64,000 bases of DNA from Marsupella aquatica (lineage: Eukaryota; Marchantiophyta). Every line of letters starts with the position of its first letter. Positions within the stretch are counted from its first letter, which is position 1. The stretch covers positions 25,048,001 to 25,112,000 of the forward strand of contig OZ316892.1 in the NCBI GenBank assembly GCA_973895155.1. Direction: 5' to 3'. Below, piece after piece: positions 48,562-60,333 of this stretch. The position numbers and the translations under genes are program-made. The notes under the pieces are model-generated. The model saw only the letters and a list, made by a program, of their open reading frames with translations, was not told the origin of the DNA and made no database searches.

Positions 48562-50171
48562 TTAACACACGGATGTGAACTCGGGGTCCGCCCACAGAGC
48601 CTCAAGAATGTGAGGGAATTGACAGATCATGACAGAGTAATTGCCCTCCCCAAGAGCACTGGGCAACAGAACAGTCTGCCCCTTCCTGCAGTTCTGGGCA
48701 GGGAGGTTGACGGCAACATTGATGGGCTTTCCGTAGCCAAAGTCAATATCGTTCAAACCAAAGCGAACCCATGAAGCGAGCCCCATCTGATAATCCGTTC
48801 GGTTGATGCTGGTCTTCCATGGGTTTCTCAAGTCCATTTCGTCGATTATGGTCCAGAAGGTCTCCCTTGTGATGCCCCTGATTGCCTTGCGGATCAAGCC
48901 AGCTGCATATGATATCGGTTTGGACAAAATGTCCGAGGCTGGAACTCCTGTGACTGAAGCACTGGTCACCACATTGCCGAAGTAGTGGGGAGACACCCCC
49001 ATCCTGCTTCTGCCTTCCACGGCTGTGGTGAACACTGTAGTATCGCTAATTCCAACTTGGGCATATACTCTTGACAAACTCCTCCAAAGATGCGCACAGA
49101 CGCAATCCATGCGGGACAACTCCGGGTTCTCTTTCTTAGCTTGCAGGATCACCTTGTCCATAGCTTCCTTCCTAATGTGGAGAGTCCTAACTGCGTATTT
49201 CGCCTTCAGAACTTGTTGGATCTTTGCTGCTTCTGTGGCAGTAACCGATGGTGGTGCCGCCGACGCAGTTCCATTGGAGGAGGCTGTGTCCGAAGAGAAG
49301 GGGGACTTTGTGCTCAAAATTGATCGGTCGTGCTCTGGGGCGATGGAGGTACTCCCTGTTCGTGAGATCTCCGACCACGCCGTGAAGAAACTCACTGCAG
49401 CTGTCATATCAGCGAGAATATGGTTCCAGGATAGTGCCAACACGAGTCCTCCACAGCTGAAGCGTGTGACCTGCACTAATGCGAAGGTAATTGTGTGGGA
49501 TTAGTTATCGGCAAACACATTTCTTAAAATTCAGGGCATAATGAAGTAGCACACTGATGTTGTGGCCGAATTGTCATCAGCCAAAGTCAAAGACGAGAAA
49601 TAGTTACCGAGACGTTTTCAACCCCACCAAGGTACTCGAAATTCTTTCATGCAGAAAGCTATACCTGAACGAAGAAGGGTGGGTTGCCTTCCTGAAAGTA
49701 GTCCTGAATTTGCTTGAACCCATCCAGTCCAGCAGGCTCGAACCCGGAAAGATAAGCTACAGGCCTGAAATCCTGCTTCAGGTTCAGAAACGGGGCCATC
49801 TCCGAATCGAGAACTGCCTCCGTGAATGGAACTCCTACATCATTGTACAGGAGCTGTCGGGGATGATCCGGGTCTGTGGTCTTCAGCACCCGTCCTGCCA
49901 TGGGATAGAATGCCACCAGAGTCTCGGCCAGAGAACTCTTCAATCTGTTGATAAAGCTACTGTAAGTGGCATCTGTAGTGTCCGGGAGCTGATAACAAAA
50001 GAGCACCGGCACGTACCGATCCATGTGCAAGTGATCCAGGTGGCTAGGATTGAGCTTTTCTGGATGCTGAGTGATCCTCGCCGGCATCACATAGCCGGTC
50101 TTCACATTCTCGAAGAAATCGTCATACGATCCCTCCGTTCCATCAATGTTCACCACCCCTGCACTCCCCAT
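48562..50171 (-). CDS. BAHD acyltransferase (HCT-like)
   Basis: Predicted 471-residue cytosolic enzyme that transfers an acyl group from an acyl-CoA to an alcohol or amine acceptor. Exons 50171-49665 and 49470-48562 join in phase 0 (…PFFVQ | VTRFSCGG…), the intron position common in the family. The catalytic HxxxD motif is intact as NHILAD (His186, Asp190). The structural DFGWG motif is present as DFGYG (412-416). The YFGN element (SPHYFGNVV) and the N-terminal LDHLHMDRYVPVLFCY segment are also typical. The C-terminal motif EGNYSVMICQFPHILEAL follows. Length is slightly above the usual 430-460 because of a Ser/Thr/Ala-rich insertion around residues 205-245. The closest remembered relatives are hydroxycinnamoyl-CoA shikimate/quinate transferases, but substrate cannot be read from sequence. 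The start is the first Met of exon 1. Confidence 0.92.
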
Positions 50172-52299
50172 ATTTGGACGAACGACTCAATTGACGCGCG
50201 AAGGACGAAGAGGAAGGAATGAAAGGATGAGAGCAATTGATCTCCAAGGATCCCAATGGGATTATGTGATCCGCAATTTATACCCGAAATCCGGAACAGG
50301 TGGAAAGAATGATTAAATAAACGGAAGAATTGAATGTGTAGGGGTCCAATGAAGTCATGGGACCACCGAAGTCTCGAACAGCAATAATCGATGAAATGAC
50401 GAAATGAGTGTCCGAGGAGACCAACAATGTGTCTCAATCTCAAAGTGACAGGACAGACCCAATGGTCACCAAGTTCACGGGACTAAGTCACTACTAAAGC
50501 AAATCCTTCAACCACTCCACTTTCACAGCCGAGTGGGAGGACAGGGAGTGCGCTGAGACTATCAAACGCTTTGGTTAGAATCTTACTCGCTTCGCATGCC
50601 GCCCCTCGCTCTCTCTCTCATTGCTGACCCGGCTTTATGCCTTTGAGCCTCTCCTGGACTTCTGGCAAAGAAACAATTCACAGCAATGCCGAGTCCTCCA
50701 GTATAACAAGATCGCACTCTCTCACTAGTACGGAACAAGGATCCTCGAGACTATCAACTGAGCCAATCTGGAGCTGGTGCTCAACAGTGATGAAGGCGTA
50801 GGGGGCTACAGCAAAGAGTCTATGTTTCTGAAGTGCAGTACACTGTCTTTCTGGGAACTTGTCCGGCATGCGTCAAATTTTCAGCCGATGACTGAAGCGG
50901 AGATCCAGACCTTGAGGAACCGCCCGGGCGCTCTAGTGGATTGACCGCATGTTGCACAAAGTCACGGAGCGAGTCACACTCTGACCAGGTATCATCTCGC
51001 TTTCTTCGGTGCCCCCCCCCCCCTAAATGCTTTTCTACTTCTCAGTAGAGCCCCCCCGAAATCGAAGGTCTCTCGCTCTCGCTCTCCATCGAACTGGACT
51101 GCCCTTCCAAGCAACAATCATACCTCACCTGAAATAAAGTCGAGGGAAAAAGGATATGCGACGAAGTAGCCACGTAGAAGTCTCGATGGTTTATCAGTCT
51201 AGAAAATGCTAAACGTTCGAACAATGGGTACTGTAGGTACCCGTGATGCTTTGCGTATTTTTAGTCTCATAATCTTTGCTTGGATTTCTAGCGATATTTG
51301 CTCGTTTAAAAGCTTACTCAATCTTCTTTCTTTTGAGCTATGGTGCGATCGTTCAATTCGCCTAATGCGCCTAATGAGTGTTTCATTCGTACACCTGACT
51401 TTATTCTATTTATATGTGTGTAGAAGGTTACCAGGCATTAGGGCTTGTCACGCCATAGCCCACAAGCAAAGTACTATGGACCAAAACTTTTAGGCCATAA
51501 GATTCTTATGGGGCTTATAATTAGGTAGCCTGAATCTTATGGGGCTTGTAATTAGGTAGCGGGACTAGCCACCTGGCCACCAGAAAACTGTTTAATGGGT
51601 TCATAGGTGAGTTATGGCACTGTTTTGACACTCCCTATTACTCCTGGGTGAAGCCAGAGAACCTATTCTGAAATTTATATGAGAAATAGAGTAGAGTAAA
51701 GTGCAAGTGACAGAAAGTTCAGAATGAGACTTTTACTCTGTAAAACTCAATTGAACAGTTTCAAAAAATTCACTCACGCTTTACTTTTGGTAACTCATTC
51801 CCTCTTGAAGATAATGGCTGTAACCCCCTCGGCCTCAGCACATTACTCCCTTTTGGGATGGGTTACCCTACACAAAAAACTTGAATTGTTAACAACACTA
51901 TGATGGCTTTGATGGGAAACCTGTGAGCTAGATGGAGACCCATCGAGGCCCCATGGGCTTACCATAGCTCTTTATGGTCTGATCACCTATTCCTTGAAGG
52001 CAAATAGAGATGAAGACAAAAATAACTTGCAAAGAAAAATTCTATGCTATCTCTCATTTATATTTGCCCTATCCTGTTTTTTGGATTTTGCCTTTATTTT
52101 CAAGTGCAGGTTTGTCCATATTTGGAGTTAAGACTATTGAAATTCTCCACTAATGAGATACTTGGATGGATGAGATGCTGTCTTAAAGGTCACAAAAAAT
52201 CTCTGGTAATGGTCCCTCTACACCTTGGGGATTTACCATCGGCTATTTTATGTAATGCATCTGTGATTGTATGTGGTTGGTAAACAGGTCTTTTATGTA
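50172..52299. other. Intergenic; promoter side of the BAHD gene
   Basis: No gene is supported. A C-run lies near 51011-51023. A short duplication, 'cttatggggcttataattaggtagc' versus 'cttatggggcttgtaattaggtagc', occurs near 51506 and 51536. Short frames lack family features. Confidence 0.45.
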
Positions 52300-52779
52300 T
52301 AGTCTGCTCTCTCTAAGCACACACTTCATAAGCACTTACCGTCTATTAGTGCAGGTCATCCTGTTCTTTCTTTTTTCTTTGACACGGGATAAGCAGTTTT
52401 TCGAAGGGCGCACACAGGTCTAAAATCATTTCACTAAATGACAACTTTATAAGTGCTTACCCTTGATAAGTGTGTCTGTGCTCTATCTGTAAATGCACAA
52501 AATCATGAAATTGCATTTGCGGATAAATGCATGCCCATTCTTAGTAGAGTATAGAATGCACTTAAGGAGGGTGGGCACAAAATTAGGGCAGGAATACAAA
52601 GTACAAGGGTGACTACTCACGAACAGAGGGGCTCTAGATTTAACAAATGAGTCTAAATTGAACACACTTATCGATAAGTGCACCTTTTTAGGGGGTGCGC
52701 TTATCAAGGAATGCAATACCTGGTTTAGTGGATGCTGGATCCATGTTCCCGAGAGCGTGCATTTAGAGAGAGTTAACTG
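52300..52779. mobile_element. Pogo/Tigger-like MITE (non-autonomous)
   Basis: A 480-bp segment is flanked by TA dinucleotides (52298-52299 and 52780-52781). It has related inverted ends: the left starts TAGTCTGCTCTCTCTAAGCA and the right, read inward, CAGTTAACTCTCTCTAAATG. The pattern CAGT-x(3)-CTCTCTCTAA followed by a gcac-rich zone is characteristic of pogo/Tigger-group Tc1-mariner elements. Internal sequence holds several AAGTGCTTA/CTTATCAAGG-type subterminal motifs. No transposase is encoded. End identity is only about 70 percent, so the element is old. Confidence 0.55.
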
Positions 52780-55595
52780 TAGATCTAGTACTATAGTTGA
52801 CGTTTCAAAGTGAGAAAGTTCCTTGATGAATAACGAAATTGGTTTGACGTTCTTAAGGAGGTAGGTGAGGTTGGTAGTTGCTTTCATGTGCAGAATTTTG
52901 TGGAGAAGAACGTCGGCTTCATCAATGATTGGTCTTCTTATTTTTAGAGGAAGAGCACGACTTCATCAATGACTTTCTCGATGGTAGTGAACATTTGGCG
53001 AATACTCATTCCAGAGTTTTGAATTTGGTGTGCACAAGCTGGTAGACTTTTCACATGGCCACTACTACAAACGACAACTTTAGTCAAGATTCCACTAAAA
53101 AGACAAGACCAGATCTCACGACTATACACCCTCCTTGTGAATCTTTGCTGTGAATTTTCCTTTCAAATGTCATTGATGGATGTGGGCCATAACCCCCTCC
53201 ACCAGTCTAGCCCCAAGATTCTGTGATTTAAATGTTTGTGTTGTTTCATTGAAGGATGTGGGCCCTAATCTCCTCTCCAGCCTAGCTCCATAATTTTACA
53301 ATTTAAGTGTTTATGTTAGTGGCATGGATCAAGTTTGGGACTCCACCCTGGCATAGTTTTCTAGAAACTCACAAGGACGGTTCAGATTAGTAACCTCAGG
53401 TTATTCTCGGGGGTTATTGACTGTAACCCCCTCAGGCTCACTGCCCTAGGAGGTTACACCCCATACCCACTCCAGCCCATGGGTTCCCTTATACATATAC
53501 CTACTCAGAAACTGATGTTATTTCCTCCTGATCTCCAGTCCCTCTCTGGATAATTGACTTTTCCCCCAAAGTATTATAATCAAAGGTTTCCACTTATGCA
53601 GAAACCTCCAAGTGAGACCATTTCAGAGCGTCATGCGGTAATGTAGATGGTTTAAAAAATTCCAACGGTTAGGAAAGGCTTCTGCTTCATATATACCCCG
53701 TGATTGTTACTCCCTATTAATTGAGACAATGATGAATTTGCATGAAATTAGGTCATGAAATAGAGAGTAAGACGTGGAAAGGTTGGTGCGGCAGGCTAAA
53801 AATTTCAATTGCGAAGGAGACCGTGATGAAATTTCTTGGCCAGCACCATGAACGGTTGCAAATTGTTCAGAGCGAAATTCGTTTACAAGTTCAATCTCAC
53901 TCTTGATATCCTCTGATGGGCAGGGCCGTTGAAAACGTAGGTGGGTCCGTAACTGCCGATTCCAAGAGACCGCCCTCAAGGTCACGGAATAAAAACAGCA
54001 TAAATCATGCACTGTTACATGTACTGGGTTCCTTCCTTGCCCTCAGGCAGGAGATGGATGTGTAAAGTCTGGTTTCCTTTCATGACCAAGAAACCCAGGT
54101 CTCAAACAGAAAAATAGGGTGTAGGGTAAGGCTACCCGGCGACAAAAAGTTCAGACTGCACCCTAAAAATGTTGTTTATTTCGTTGGAAGATTCCAAAAG
54201 AATACTCGAAACATGTACAATAAACCCTATACGAAGCTCAATGTGAGCAGCGTGTCTTGGTACTGAGTTGTCCATGACAAATGCGAATGGCGAAAGGAAT
54301 ACTAAATTTGACTAAGAAGCGGCACCCAACCAAAAATCGATGTCCTACCAAGGTGGATGTGTTATTGTATAAACGGGATTGAAATACCAAGTGGTGCGAG
54401 GTCTCCAGAATCCTAGTTGCCTGCAAACAAGGGGTAGTGACGTCAGGATTTCACATAACATAGGTCACACGCTTCAGAAGAAGTCTCGCTTCCACACCAC
54501 GCATCAAAAACCAATCCATGGAGACGGCACATTGCAAAACTGGCTGGATGACTGAACGGACCAGGAGGGACCTTGGAGCAAGCAGGGGACAGTTGTCTCC
54601 GCGAATGGCATTCCTAGTACAGATAACATGGACCGCAACTGAAGAAGATCTAATCGACAAAGATCGGCTCGGACCCTTGGACGATCCCTTACTTTGCAGG
54701 AGCATCGTTTGGTTATAGCCAGTTGGGTAGAGAGAAAGTTGCTTTGTTGAGATTTCAAAAATTCATCCACTAGCCACCTACGGGTATTTTTGTATCTCGT
54801 TACCATTCCCAGGACCAGCACGACCGCAGCCTCTGTGACCTCACGCCAAGCCTTCTAGAACAATCCACTTCAGCACCAAAAGGCCACCGCTTCAAACCCG
54901 AGGGGTCTTCAGTTACCAGAAGGTATCAAAACATACTAGTAGTCTAAGTGACTGCATTCAGAGAGGCGATGGTTGCCATCCAAATCATATCCGAGCTCCA
55001 ATTGTGTGTCACACAATAATTACAGCTTGTACAAACTTCAACTGATCCATGAAGAATCGTAACATGGCGGGTGGGAAGTAACGAGCGATAGATTCAAACT
55101 AGGACTTGCCCAAAAGAGCTAAGCTTCTGTCACAGCTGAAGCTACCGACAGAGGATAACTTTGCAGTCCTACTCAACAACAGACATGAAGAACAACCTAC
55201 AATAATAATCTGAACCGTTGAAAGAGGTCCAGTTAAGAAAAACACATCATAAACTGCCATTGTAACTTCAAATTCTAGTCCACAGTAAGCTCCAGGTGAC
55301 GATAAAGAGAGCGATTTCTCACTCAGCTGCCTTCAAACCCAATCTACGCTCCACAGCGTTCCAATCTGGAAGTACAGACAGTACTGCTAGCAAGAATGTA
55401 GCACCCTCCTTGCAATGCTTTTTAACAAGTTTTTAAAAAGTCACGTGACACACCTAATTGAATTGCGCGGGAGAAACGAGAAACCTCCACTTGGACAGAC
55501 AAACACCATTGGGTAAGAAGCATCCACCAAATTCCAAAATCAGTCACTGCTAAAACTAATCGGAAGTACATTAGGAACGCAAAAGACATGGTAAA
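52780..55595. other. Stretch without a recognisable gene
   Basis: I see no supported coding region. Two related segments carrying 'attgatggatgtgggcc' and 'attgaaggatgtgggcc' lie near 53172 and 53250. Open frames at 53707-54012 and 54451-54821 (minus) show no domain. Confidence 0.4.
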
Positions 55596-55901
55596 TTAAG
55601 CGACAACGCTACCAAAGATATTCTGACTCTCAACATTAGCAACATTGAGTACCTCTTCATCACCATTTCCAACAAGTGCACCTCTAATAGGTGACTCAAA
55701 GCCTTCTTCTAGATGCGGGCGAGCCAATGCTACAGCTTTTATAATTCTACATCCGTCCAAGTTGAGTTCAATGTAGGGTGAAGTGAGCTACTTCGTTACC
55801 TTCGACCTTCCAACAACGATTCCCAATAAGAAGGAAAAATTGCTGCCCGCACTCCAAAACGGCTATAAGCAACTAGTAGCCATATTACGACATCGCCAGG
55901 G
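55596..55901 (-). CDS. Two weak putative exons, unknown product
   Basis: On the minus strand, 55901-55800 reads PGDVVIWLLVAYSRFGVRAA and onward to LLEGR. A GT-AG intron of only 53 bp (55799-55747) could join it in frame to 55746-55596, which reads RIIKAVALARPHLEEGFESP and continues to a TAA at 55598-55596. Both stretches look protein-like, and the junction keeps phase. I know no family that matches, found no upstream exon between here and the Alba stop at 56578, and the intron would be unusually short for this window. This could be a relic. Confidence 0.25.
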
Positions 55902-55970
55902 CTTACAAATCAAATCGCCAGGAATTTTAGGGAAAAGACCACCAGTATATTGACTGTCTAGGAATCCCTG

Positions 55971-56230
55971 GTGCATTAGGTTGTATACCTACGAGGGGAA
56001 ATTTACCTTCCGCAAGAGTGAGACCCCAAAGCTTGCACTCCCCAAACTGGACATCCTCATGACAGGAAACCCAAGTCAACAAAGCCACCATGAAATTGAT
56101 TTAACTTGAAAAACACCCACGGTGCATTAGGTTGTGTATCTAAAAGGGGCAATAACCTTCCCCAAGAGTGAGTATCCCCAAACTTGAAGCCCCAAGATTC
56201 CACCTCTCAAATTGGAAATCCTCATAACAG
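55971..56230. repeat. 151-bp tandem duplication
   Basis: GTGCATTAGGTTGTATACCT at 55971 recurs as GTGCATTAGGTTGTGTATCT at 56122. Both are followed by 'ggggaaat'/'ggggcaat', 'accttcc', 'caagagtgag' and 'cccaaa'. The copies are moderately diverged. The array lies downstream of the Alba gene. Confidence 0.75.
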
Positions 56231-56577
56231 GAGTATACGAAAGAAGAATTAAAGTTAGTGCAAACAATTTCCTACACGAAAACTAAACCGCTTGAACCCC
56301 CTTTTACGGTAGAGGGAAGACCACGCCAGGCTTATTTCTAAGAACAATCATGATCGCCAATGACCAGTCCAAAACTTCTGCAAAAACAGCCTTCTCTCAC
56401 AGGGGCCATCATAAAGCTCCCAACATTCACAATGCAGTGCAGAAATCAAAGCAATAGCCCTATTATAGCTGTCATACGCAAGAGTGTAATAGCCCAAACT
56501 CTACTGAAAGCTGTTTTGCAACTAAAGATTCAACCAACTGGTCCACTGCAGTAGGCTAGTCCTTCAGTATATTAACA

Positions 56578-59500
56578 TTACATTGCTCCACTCCCCCCGG
56601 GCCCCTGCATAGGACCGTCCGTTCGGAAACCTCGCCCTCTACCTCGACCCCTTCCTCTGCCCCGTCCACGTCCTGCAGAATGGAGATGGAAAATACTAGA
56701 TTAATCCTTTGCATCATTGAAGTTCAAGACCAATAACAACTACCATTGGGTAACTGATGTCCCATCCACTATCAGTTGACTTGAGCGACGGGACAAAAAT
56801 CTGCGAGTATCCTGTCGCTGTCACATTTTACAAAGGATCCAAAAGCTGTCGAACTATGTTTAGACACTTTCCATAGGTCCCTCAGTCGAAGTAAAACCGT
56901 GGCAAACTTACCTTGTTGATGCAGTCCAAACCTCGTTATAGCATACGATTGTGACAACATGAGTTCTCACATTTGTACTACCTCGACATCATACAAAAGC
57001 CAGTGCTGACAAGTTCACCTACTAGTGACGTCACTCAAAGAGTGCAAACTGCACTACATCTACTTATATTAAGAAATCCACGGATTTCCGTTTCCACCAC
57101 TACAATTATCTTTCGACGCCAGACGGAGACAATCACTCGCATAAAGAGAATGACTTACCTCGTCCACGTGGAGCTGCATCAGCGGCAGCAGTGGCGGCAT
57201 TTACACCAATATCGTCATAACCCCCTGCCTCTTGCTGAAGGTCGGATCCTCCAAAGCCCCTGCCACGTCCTCTGAATCCACGTCCCCTTCCCCGGCCCCG
57301 ACTGCGACCACGACCTCGGCCCCAACCACCATCAACTCCCCCATTGCTAAATTCTCCACTCGGAGCTCCATTCCCTGCTGATGACAAGGCAAGGGTACCG
57401 CCATGAGCAAATCCACAAAGGTAGAAAATAATATCTATATGGAACTAATGTTCCTAAAGTCTACATCAAAATGGATCAAAAAGTACCACCTCCTGTGCCT
57501 CTGCCCCTCCCTCGGCCACGGCCTCCGTCCCTCCCACCACGGGGTGAACCCTCTGAAACCCCCCCCCCAAAAAAAGTGGAACGAGAATAGGAGGTTAGGC
57601 GTCACTAGGAGGTTGACAAGGACAGTGACCGGGACGTATCTAATATCACTCGGTGGGATCTAGAACAACCAACGCTCACCTCCTCATTACCCCAAATATC
57701 AATTGCTTGAGGACATCTTGGTCTAAGTTCAGAAGAAGCCTACCTCCTCCATCATACTCAAAATCTGCCAACGGCTTCACTTGATCAGCTGGTAAGGGCG
57801 GCTGGTACCTGTGATCCAGATATGGAGCTTAATGTCAACTCTCAGAGTCAAACTAAACCCGCGTCCCTTACAACGAAAGATATGGAGATTTTATATGCCT
57901 AGATACATTTCAGAAGCTCTTGAGCAAATGTGAGGAAACTGTACTAAGATTACACACGTAAACACCCTGATAAGGCAAATCGCTTGCATATTCGTCTACT
58001 TTCACCGTTTCACAAGGTTTCTCGGAGGTATCATTTCAATTGAAAAAGGTTGAAGGGAATAGAGAATGGAAGCAGGTCACACTACATCTATGGAATGGAA
58101 GTTCTAGTGCAGACTGCCCGACAGTACATTCCACAAACAGTCGAAAACAGAGAATTAGACAAGACAAGGTAAGTAATTCAGAAAACTATAGTGATTGAAA
58201 ACAAAGCAACCACTTCAGATGTTCCATTCCCCATACCCCGTCGAAGTTGTGTCCAACTCCTTCGTAGATAACGTTATAGTGATCATAGAAACATGTCGAG
58301 TAGTTTCCAACCTGTTAAGAGACAATGTCAGCAAAATTAGCTTCCAAATGAAACCATCCACCAACAAGTTCGGGTTTGTCTATTACTTGACATCCAATAC
58401 AACCCCATACTTGATTATTAACCGGTAGACATATTGCAGCCCTGATGCTACTTTCGCAAAACCAGTTCAGATCATCTCCAGCAAACTTACGGGAGAAGGC
58501 CTTCTTCAAGAGGTTGCCAGAGATCAGTTATATCAGTTGATCCAATAGAAGTATTTTGATGAAGACCAGCGATCCTCCGCTGCATAACGTGCAAAGTAAA
58601 CTGTAAGATACTCTACTACAGAAAGAGTGTTTTACAAATTCACCTACACGTGAATTTTACTTCAACAACCGTCATCCAAATTACGTCGAAGCAATCGCGC
58701 TGCTATTTTAAACAAAAGAACTGTAATGTCTAAACTTCTAAGATTCGAAACTGCCACCTAAAAGTTCACACATGCCAAAAACAGTATCATGGCAGAAAAT
58801 CAACACAAAACTAATACATGAAAAGAAGAGAATCTACTAATACTTCGGACGAACAAATTGCAAAGCACGCAGGCACACGCTAACCTTAATGATCTCTGCA
58901 ATAGTTACAGTCTTGTTTATAGCACGACCCATCGCCTTCAAGACAATTTCAGACGCTCCTTTATCCTGAAGTGACCAAACACGAAGATGCAAAGGTCAGC
59001 TTTCCAAGCATCCTAATGGTCTAAGCCTTCCGAGACCTACAGTCCTGCATTCTTGACAAGTACATTGTGACACTAAAAAATTCAAGTGAAAAGATTCTGC
59101 ATCCGTGGGTTTAGAACTGCCGAAAAATGTAATTACCACCAACAATGGCGTCCACGCTTCAGAAAGTCGGACAACCTAAAATCATGACATCGACCTGCCC
59201 CAGCTAAATCCTGGATTCAAAATGCCGAAGAAAGTCTGCCAAAATTTCCGAACAAGGATACGCTCCATGTACTACCCTGCTTTCAGTAGAGGCAACCCTA
59301 ATAGAAAAGATAGACCTTCTAGACGCAGACAACGCCATTCGCATGAACGAATTTTGCGTCTGTTCGCTGTGTGGATCCCAAGCATTCGGTAAGGTAATAT
59401 ACAAGGCGATAATTCGCAGATCTAGACCAAGTAAAGAACCCGTAAGCAGTTCACTCGAGGACAAGCGATTAAAGACCACAACCAGGCCATCGAGACCATT

Positions 59501-60333
59501 CTCGAAGAAAGCCCTAGGCCAGAAGTAAACAATGGATTCATTTGCTCTGCCTCTCTATCGCCAATCAGCCTTTTTCATCCAGAGTCACAATTATCTTGTG
59601 GCTAGTACCCTACACTCGAGAACAACAAGAACCGCGCCTCCAACAGTGACCTCAGAAGCCAGTCATCGGTCATGACAGAACTCAAGTGGCAACAGTCGCC
59701 GATCACCATCCCTCCAACCCTCGTGTGCTTCTATGTTTTCGACGGGGACCAGGATATAGATGAGAGTCAACGACTTCTTGCAAACTAGTGGCGCGCCACA
59801 AAAGTGTTCAACCCAAAGCAGGGGTTTAGCGCCGCAAGGCGTATCTGTTCCTGCTCAGGCTAGTAAGTAATGACGCACGGCCCGGAAGAGACTATCACAA
59901 ATGGTCTAGGAAAGAAACCCGAAAAACTCCCCGTTCGTCCGTTCCGGCAACAGGTTTTGCTTGGCAGCCCTGCCTGCTTCGTAGGATTTACTTATGGAGT
60001 TAGCTTCAGTAGACATACGACCCTCGTACCCTATTACTCCAGATCACGTAGCTCCACTGGAAGCGGATCCACTCAACAGCATAGTGAGAAGGGACCGGAA
60101 TACAAGAGGAGGGCGAAGACGACGGCAGCATTCTAAGGACCTACAGATGACAATCTAAAACCTCTGGCCGCATGCAGGTGAGAAATGGAAGAGAACGTCA
60201 AAGAACTAACCTGAAGAAGAGTCGTGGCATAAGTGATGTAGTTACGCATCTTCCCTTGAGTAGTGATACGGATCTCATTCTCGCTTATAGGAGTCTCTGG
60301 CCGGGGTTTCTCCACCCTCTGATACCGATCCAT
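56578..60333 (-). CDS. Alba DNA/RNA-binding protein with C-terminal RGG repeats
   Basis: Predicted 268-residue plant Alba-family protein. Exons in transcript order: 60333-60211, 58965-58885, 58579-58491, 58311-58237, 57808-57744, 57552-57490, 57374-57159, 56672-56578. All introns are GT-AG, and phases agree across all seven junctions. The Alba fold spans residues 1 to about 122: MDRYQRVEKP, NEIRITTQGKMRNYITYATT, KAMGRAINKTVTIAEIIKRR, GLHQNTSIGSTDITDLW and TTRHVSMITITLS, in the order seen throughout land plants. After a linker (YQPPLPADQVKPLADFEYDG) come Arg-Gly-rich stretches in exons 6-8 (RGRGRGRGTG; WGRGRGRSRGRGRGRGFRGR; a third before the terminal GFRTDG). Such proteins bind RNA and DNA:RNA hybrids and act in mRNA handling and R-loop homeostasis. 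The first intron is about 1.2 kb. The Met of MDRYQ was chosen as start because it is the invariant family start; an in-frame ATG lies seven codons upstream. Confidence 0.95.
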
